A stretch of 54,848 bases of DNA from Domibacillus tundrae (GTDB taxonomy: Bacteria; Bacillota; Bacilli; Bacillales; Domibacillaceae), in NCBI RefSeq assembly GCF_000970675.1, contig NZ_LAJA01000016.1, forward strand, positions 1 through 54,848, read 5' to 3'. Under the pieces are notes generated by a model. That model was not told where the DNA came from. It searched no databases and saw nothing but the letters and a program-made list of their open reading frames with translations. Positions within the stretch are counted from its first letter, which is position 1, and every line of letters starts with the position of its first letter. Below, in pieces: positions 50,022 through 54,848 of this stretch. The position numbers and the translations under genes were made by a program.

Positions 50022-52460
50022 TTACGAAGCTGAGCCAGCTGCTGTGCGAACGATAAATTCACCTTTCTCATCTATATCAACGACAACTTGCTGCCCGGTT
50101 AACACATTGCCCTTTAGCAATTCTTCTGATAACCGGTCTTCTACTTGCTTTTGAAGCGCCCGGCGAAGTGGACGTGCACCGTATTCCGGATCGTACCCCT
50201 CATCCGCAATCTTTTCTTTCGCTTTATTTGTCAGCTCGACATTGATGTCCTGCTCTTTCAAGCGTGACGTCAGTTGATCTGTCATAAGCGTAACGATTTC
50301 TTTTAAATGTTTCTTTTCAAGCGCATGGAACACAATAATTTCATCGATACGGTTCAGGAATTCTGGGCGGAATGCGCGTTTCAATTCCTCCATCACTTTT
50401 CCTTTCATATCTTTATGATCCTGCGTTGCGTCTTGAATATTAAAGCCAACATATTTATTTTTTTGCAGCGATTGCGCGCCAACATTTGATGTCATAATGA
50501 CCACCGTATTGCGGAAATCAACGGTCCGGCCTTTGGAATCTGTTAAGCGGCCGTCTTCAAGCACTTGAAGCAAAATGTTGAATACATCCGGGTGTGCTTT
50601 TTCAATCTCATCAAGCAGCACCACTGAATAAGGCTTGCGGCGGATTTTCTCCGTCAGCTGACCGCCTTCTTCGTATCCTACATAACCCGGAGGCGAGCCG
50701 ACTAAACGTGACGTTGAATGTTTCTCCATATACTCAGACATATCAATACGGATCATCGCATCTTCATCGCCAAACATTGATTCAGCGAGCGCTTTAGCGA
50801 GTTCCGTTTTCCCGACGCCTGTAGGTCCAAGGAAAATAAAGGAACCAATTGGACGTTTTGGATCTTTGAGTCCGGCACGTGCGCGGCGGACTGCCTTTGA
50901 AATGGACGTGACCGCTTCTTCTTGGCCAATTAGACGGGAATGAAGAATTTCTTCCAAGTTTAGCAAGCGGTCGGTTTCCGTTTGCGCAAGCTTCGAGACC
51001 GGAATTCCGGTCCAGCTTGAGACCACCATCGCGATATCTTCCATTGTCACTTCACTGTTTTCTGTGCCTTGTTTTTCTTTCCAGCTATTTTTTGTTTGCT
51101 CAAGTTCTTCACGAAGTTTTTGCTCTGAATCACGCAACGACGCTGCTTTTTCAAATTCCTGGCTTTGAACCGCAGAATCTTTTTCATTCTTTAATGCTTC
51201 AAGCTTCACTTCCAGCTCTTTTAAGTTCGGCGGTGTTGTAAACGAGCGAAGACGGACTTTTGAGCCAGCTTCATCAATTAAATCGATCGCTTTATCCGGC
51301 AGAAACCGGTCAGAAATATAACGGTCAGACATTTTAACAGCTGCTTCAATCGCTTCGTCTAAAATCGCTACACGGTGATGCGCCTCGTAGCGGTCACGCA
51401 GCCCTTTTAAAATTTGAATAGATTCGTCAAGCGTTGGTTCATCCACTTGAATCGGCTGGAACCGGCGCTCCAGCGCGGCATCTTTTTCAATGTATTTCCG
51501 ATATTCATCGAGCGTTGTTGCCCCGATGCATTGAAGCTCCCCGCGTGCAAGCGATGGTTTTAAAATATTTGACGCATCAATTGCGCCTTCTGCTCCACCA
51601 GCACCAATCAATGTGTGCAGTTCATCAATGAACAAAATAATGTTGCCTGCCTGGCGAATTTCATCCATTACTTTTTTAAGACGGTCTTCAAATTCACCGC
51701 GATATTTCGTTCCCGCTACAACTGTTCCCATATCAAGTGTCATCACTCGTTTGTTGCGAAGTGTTTCCGGTACTTCATTGTTAATAATCTGTTGGGCCAG
51801 ACCTTCAGCAATCGCTGTTTTACCGACCCCCGGCTCACCGATTAAAACAGGATTGTTTTTTGTGCGGCGGCTTAATACTTCAATGACACGCTGAATTTCT
51901 TTGCTGCGGCCAATGACCGGATCAAGGCTTCCCTCACGAGCAATGACCGTTAAATCACGGGCAAGACCATCGAGTGTCGGTGTGCTGACATTCGAAGCCT
52001 GACCTCCTTGGCTTCCGCCAGATTCACTACTTCCAAGCAGCTGCAGCACTTGCTGGCGCGCTTTGTTCAAACTGACACCGAGATTGCCAAGTACCCGCGC
52101 CGCCACACCTTCGCCTTCACGAATAAGACCAAGCAAGATGTGCTCTGTACCTACATAAGAGTGACCTAATTTCCGCGCTTCATCCATTGAAAGCTCAATG
52201 ACTTTTTTCGCACGCGGTGTATAATGAACGGTTTTAGAAGCACCGTCGCCTTTTCCAATCAGTTCTTCCACTTCTTCCTGGATCTTTTCTGCGCTAAGAC
52301 CTAAACCATACAGTGCTTTGGCGGCGATTCCTTCGCCTTCACGAACGAGGCCGAGTAAGATGTGCTCTGTTCCAATGTTATTATGGCCGAGACGAATTGC
52401 TTCTTCCTGCGCCAGTGCCAATACCTTTTGTGCTCTCTCTGTAAAACGTCCAAACATCAT
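50022..52460 (-). CDS. clpC: AAA+ unfoldase ClpC
   Basis: 812 aa (B. subtilis 810). Two N-terminal Clp repeats ([40 protein letters not shown]), D1 Walker [11 protein letters not shown], a UVR/coiled middle domain ([20 protein letters not shown]), D2 Walker [11 protein letters not shown]. The ClpP-docking loop lies near KNKYVGFN. With McsB it degrades arginine-phosphorylated proteins. ATG at 52460 (MMFGRF) has best spacing from AGGGGGAA; an ATG at 52466 is too close. Confidence 0.97.
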   Translation of the reverse strand: MMFGRFTERAQKVLALAQEEAIRLGHNNIGTEHILLGLVREGEGIAAKALYGLGLSAEKIQEEVEELIGKGDGASKTVHYTPRAKKVIELSMDEARKLGHSYVGTEHILLGLIREGEGVAARVLGNLGVSLNKARQQVLQLLGSSESGGSQGGQASNVSTPTLDGLARDLTVIAREGSLDPVIGRSKEIQRVIEVLSRRTKNNPVLIGEPGVGKTAIAEGLAQQIINNEVPETLRNKRVMTLDMGTVVAGTKYRGEFEDRLKKVMDEIRQAGNIILFIDELHTLIGAGGAEGAIDASNILKPSLARGELQCIGATTLDEYRKYIEKDAALERRFQPIQVDEPTLDESIQILKGLRDRYEAHHRVAILDEAIEAAVKMSDRYISDRFLPDKAIDLIDEAGSKVRLRSFTTPPNLKELEVKLEALKNEKDSAVQSQEFEKAASLRDSEQKLREELEQTKNSWKEKQGTENSEVTMEDIAMVVSSWTGIPVSKLAQTETDRLLNLEEILHSRLIGQEEAVTSISKAVRRARAGLKDPKRPIGSFIFLGPTGVGKTELAKALAESMFGDEDAMIRIDMSEYMEKHSTSRLVGSPPGYVGYEEGGQLTEKIRRKPYSVVLLDEIEKAHPDVFNILLQVLEDGRLTDSKGRTVDFRNTVVIMTSNVGAQSLQKNKYVGFNIQDATQDHKDMKGKVMEELKRAFRPEFLNRIDEIIVFHALEKKHLKEIVTLMTDQLTSRLKEQDINVELTNKAKEKIADEGYDPEYGARPLRRALQKQVEDRLSEELLKGNVLTGQQVVVDIDEKGEFIVRTAAGSAS

Positions 52461-52478
52461 ATCCATTTCCCCCTTATC

Positions 52479-53534
52479 TCAATTCGTTTCTTCCAATTCA
52501 AGCCGTTCACGAATTAACGCTGCCCGGCGAATATCCCGATCTTCCGCCTTAAGTGGCCCTCCTGCATACTGCTGCAAAAAGCCCGGCTGTGTTAAAAACA
52601 TTAACTCATTTAAAATGCTTTTTGATATATGAGTAATATACCCCAAATCAATCCCTAATCTAACATTTGACAAACATTGAAATGCTTCACTTGTTTCGAT
52701 AACACGGCTGTTGGACAAAATTCCATACGACCGAAAAATACGGTCTTCCAGCTGAGTAGGGGACGTCTGCATTAATGCATCACGAGCAGATTGCTCACGA
52801 GACATTAACTCATGGACGATACTATCAAGATCATTAATAATATCTTCTTCAGATTTGCCAAGTGTCAGCTGGTTTGAAATTTGAAAGATGTTCCCTAAAG
52901 CTTCGCTGCCTTCCCCATAAATCCCTCTAACAACAAGTCCCAATTGGCTAATTGCCGGGATAATCCGGTTCATCTGACGCGTCAGCACTAAACCGGGTAA
53001 GTGGATCATCACCGATGCGCGAAGCCCTGTCCCAACGTTTGTCGGGCACGCCGTTAAATAACCTTTTTTTTCATCAAATGCATATTGTACTTGTTGTTCA
53101 ATCACATCGTCGATCCGATTTGCCTTATCCAGCGTCTCATGTAACTGCAAACCTGAAGCCATACACTGAATACGCAAGTGGTCTTCTTCATTCACCATAA
53201 TACTCACGTCTTCTTGTTCCGAAATAAGCGCTGCACCGTAAAAAGATGTTTCCGCTAAAAAGGGGCTTATTAAATGCTTTTCCACAAGGACTCTTTTTTG
53301 AAGCGAAGATAAATCTTCCATTTTTAAAAGCTCAAGAGATAATTTATCAGCAGCAGCTTCAACCATTTGCGTCACCACTGCTTTCGCTTCTTCTACCGGC
53401 AAGATTGTTGGAAACATAACGTTATTTAAATTGCGAGCCAGCCTCACACGAGTACTGAGCACGACATCCGAATCAGGACCCGTCCCGCTCATCCATGCAC
53501 TCGTTTGTTGATTTATAAACCGCTCAAGAGACAT
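52479..53534 (-). CDS. mcsB: Protein arginine kinase McsB
   Basis: 351 aa (B. subtilis 363, so the C-terminus is shorter). Phosphagen-kinase fold: [44 protein letters not shown] with the catalytic-site cysteine, and [20 protein letters not shown]. It phosphorylates arginines on substrates and on CtsR, tagging them for ClpC. Starts on the last base of mcsA (TAATG). Confidence 0.96.
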   Translation of the reverse strand: MSLERFINQQTSAWMSGTGPDSDVVLSTRVRLARNLNNVMFPTILPVEEAKAVVTQMVEAAADKLSLELLKMEDLSSLQKRVLVEKHLISPFLAETSFYGAALISEQEDVSIMVNEEDHLRIQCMASGLQLHETLDKANRIDDVIEQQVQYAFDEKKGYLTACPTNVGTGLRASVMIHLPGLVLTRQMNRIIPAISQLGLVVRGIYGEGSEALGNIFQISNQLTLGKSEEDIINDLDSIVHELMSREQSARDALMQTSPTQLEDRIFRSYGILSNSRVIETSEAFQCLSNVRLGIDLGYITHISKSILNELMFLTQPGFLQQYAGGPLKAEDRDIRRAALIRERLELEETN

Positions 53535-54076
53535 TACTGAACGCCTCCTTCATCCAGCTGTTTCTTTTCTAGAGCACGAATTTGATCGCGAACATTTGCC
53601 GCTTGTTCAAAATGTTCGCTTGTCACCATTTCCTGAAGCTTTTCACGTAATTCCTGCAGCTCTTTTTGTAAATGAAGAGCGCCGCCCATACGTGCCGGAA
53701 TCTTTCCTTGATGGACAGTATTGCCACCATGGAGACGTTTTAAAATAGATGCCAGTTTTGAATCAAATGATTTGTAACATTGAGCACAGCCAAACTTGCC
53801 ACTTTGCAAAAACTGCTGAAATGTCATATGACATTTTTCGCAATGCGTTTCTTGTTCCTGAAATGGAGGGTTTGTAGCAAAATGAGGCTCAGGATTAAAT
53901 AATCCACCTAGTAAGTTGTTCAAAGAAAAAGCTGGATGACCACTAAATAAGTGCTCTCCTTTTTCATGTGCACAATGTTCGCACAAGTAAACTTCCGTCA
54001 TTTTTCCATTCACCGTTTTGGTGAAATGAAGGGCCGCCGGCCGCTCATGGCATTCTTGACATATCAACTTGCTCAC
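53534..54076 (-). CDS. mcsA: McsB activator McsA
   Basis: 180 aa (B. subtilis 185). Four CxxC pairs (CQEC, CEHC, CEKC, CAQC) bind zinc and a C-terminal UVR domain ([19 protein letters not shown]) is present. It binds and activates McsB and senses thiol and heat stress. Second gene of the ctsR operon, 5 bases after ctsR. Confidence 0.95.
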   Translation of the reverse strand: MSKLICQECHERPAALHFTKTVNGKMTEVYLCEHCAHEKGEHLFSGHPAFSLNNLLGGLFNPEPHFATNPPFQEQETHCEKCHMTFQQFLQSGKFGCAQCYKSFDSKLASILKRLHGGNTVHQGKIPARMGGALHLQKELQELREKLQEMVTSEHFEQAANVRDQIRALEKKQLDEGGVQ

Positions 54077-54081
54077 CTGCT

Positions 54082-54543
54082 TTACACATATTTAAGTGAT
54101 ACTAAAAACGACTTCATCATTCTCGCCCTCAAGTCATCCCGTTCAGGCAATTCAGTATTGAGCACAGAACGTTCCATTACTCCTACCATTAACTTCGCTT
54201 CACGAGTAGAAATTACCTCTTCTTCAAGAAGGCGATAAACAAAATTTTCCGCGCTGGCTTGTGAAAGCCTTGTGCCTACAAGTGCCAGCAACTGATCGAG
54301 TAAGTCACTTTGTTCATGGACCGTCACTTTAATAATCCGGATGTAGCCACCGCCGCCCCTTTTGCTTTCAACTACATATCCACGTTCAATAGTAAAGCGG
54401 GTATTAATGACATAATTGATTTGAGAAGGGACACATTGAAATTTATCAGCGATTTCGCTTCGTTTAATTTCCACGATTTCGCTTCCATTAAGTTCGAGTA
54501 CTTGTTTCAAATACTGTTCAATAATATCAGAAACGTTTCTCAT
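54082..54543 (-). CDS. ctsR: Class III heat-shock repressor CtsR
   Basis: 153 aa (B. subtilis 154). N-terminal winged helix with the tetraglycine wing KRGGGGYIRI that senses heat, followed by a C-terminal dimerisation helix domain. It represses the clpC operon, clpP and clpE. ATG at 54543 with AAGGTGGGG upstream is chosen over GTG at 54555. Its operator lies directly upstream. Confidence 0.96.
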   Translation of the reverse strand: MRNVSDIIEQYLKQVLELNGSEIVEIKRSEIADKFQCVPSQINYVINTRFTIERGYVVESKRGGGGYIRIIKVTVHEQSDLLDQLLALVGTRLSQASAENFVYRLLEEEVISTREAKLMVGVMERSVLNTELPERDDLRARMMKSFLVSLKYV

Positions 54544-54556
54544 TGGTTTCCCCACC

Positions 54557-54578
54557 TTGACCTTGACTATATTTGACG
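54557..54578 (-). promoter_or_regulatory. CtsR operator
   Basis: The minus strand reads GTCAAAT-ATAGTCAAG-GTCAAGG, heptad-spaced GTCAA repeats matching the RGTCAAANANRGTCAAA-type operator, just downstream of the -10 of the ctsR promoter. Binding would block the operon under non-stress conditions. Confidence 0.85.
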
Positions 54579-54581
54579 ATA

Positions 54582-54611
54582 ATTATAAAGGAAAGTATGT
54601 ATTCATTGCAA
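54582..54611 (-). promoter_or_regulatory. Promoter of ctsR-mcsA-mcsB-clpC
   Basis: Minus strand TTGCAA (54606-54611), 18-base spacer, TATAAT (54582-54587), overlapping the region of the CtsR operator start. Confidence 0.7.
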
Positions 54612-54630
54612 TGATTTTGCTTTTAAACAC

Positions 54631-54660
54631 AAAAAAGACAACTTGAATATTCAAGTTGTC
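54631..54660 (-). terminator. rrn operon terminator
   Basis: A perfect 24-base palindrome (stem GACAACTTGAAT) followed by six T residues on the minus strand, 8 bases after 5S. Confidence 0.95.
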
Positions 54661-54667
54661 CTGTCGT

Positions 54668-54782
<115 letters not shown>

Positions 54783-54848
54783 ACTATGAAGTTCGAAAGA
54801 AGTGTTCTTTCAAAACTGGATAGAAGCATTCATTGTATGGGCATAAAA

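Overview
This is a core chromosomal window from a spore-forming member of the Bacillaceae. It is not B. subtilis itself, but the protein sequences are close and the gene order is nearly that of the B. subtilis origin-proximal segment from the rrn-ctsR junction to pdaB. Almost everything is on the minus strand, so the biological reading direction runs from 54848 down to 1. Both edges are rRNA operons in that direction: a 5S gene with its terminator at the right edge, and tandem rrn promoters plus the start of a pre-16S leader at the left edge.

Layout in transcription order: (1) 5S rRNA; (2) ctsR-mcsA-mcsB-clpC with a CtsR operator, then radA, yacL, ispD, ispF and gltX; (3) a cysteine T-box controlling cysE-cysS-mrnC-rlmB-rae1; (4) sigH; (5) rpmG-secE-nusG, interrupted by a structured repeat region, then rplK-rplA, rplJ-rplL with an L10 leader, and an rsmC-like methyltransferase; (6) rpoB-rpoC; (7) rpsL-rpsG-fusA-tufA; (8) the merged S10-spc-alpha cluster from rpsJ to rplQ, including secY, adk, map, infA and rpmJ; (9) the energising module of ECF vitamin transporters (ecfA1-ecfA2-ecfT) and truA; (10) rplM-rpsI; (11) cwlD, salA, kbaA; and (12) one divergent plus-strand gene, a degenerate pdaB homologue.

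Together the genes supply the ribosome, RNA polymerase, elongation factors, Sec translocation, Clp proteolysis control, two aminoacyl-tRNA synthetases, cysteine and isoprenoid precursor steps, and several sporulation functions.

The notable departures from the B. subtilis plan are losses and regulatory features. Three genes expected in this order are missing at their usual places: disA (between radA and yacL), rplGB/ybxF (between rpoC and rpsL) and gerD (between salA and kbaA). The pdaB-like protein has lost the residues expected in the deacetylase active site. Two regions hold structured non-coding elements. One, between secE and nusG, contains a two-hairpin motif in inverted copies whose stems covary. 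The other, upstream of ecfA1, is a structured leader ending in a terminator-like hairpin just before the ribosome binding site. The salA 5' region has an inverted repeat placed so that read-through RNA, but not RNA from its own promoter, would hide the ribosome binding site. I found no phage, insertion sequence, CRISPR array or defence system, and no clear new multi-gene system. Starts were chosen by ribosome-binding-site spacing and family length, and several differ from the longest open frame.
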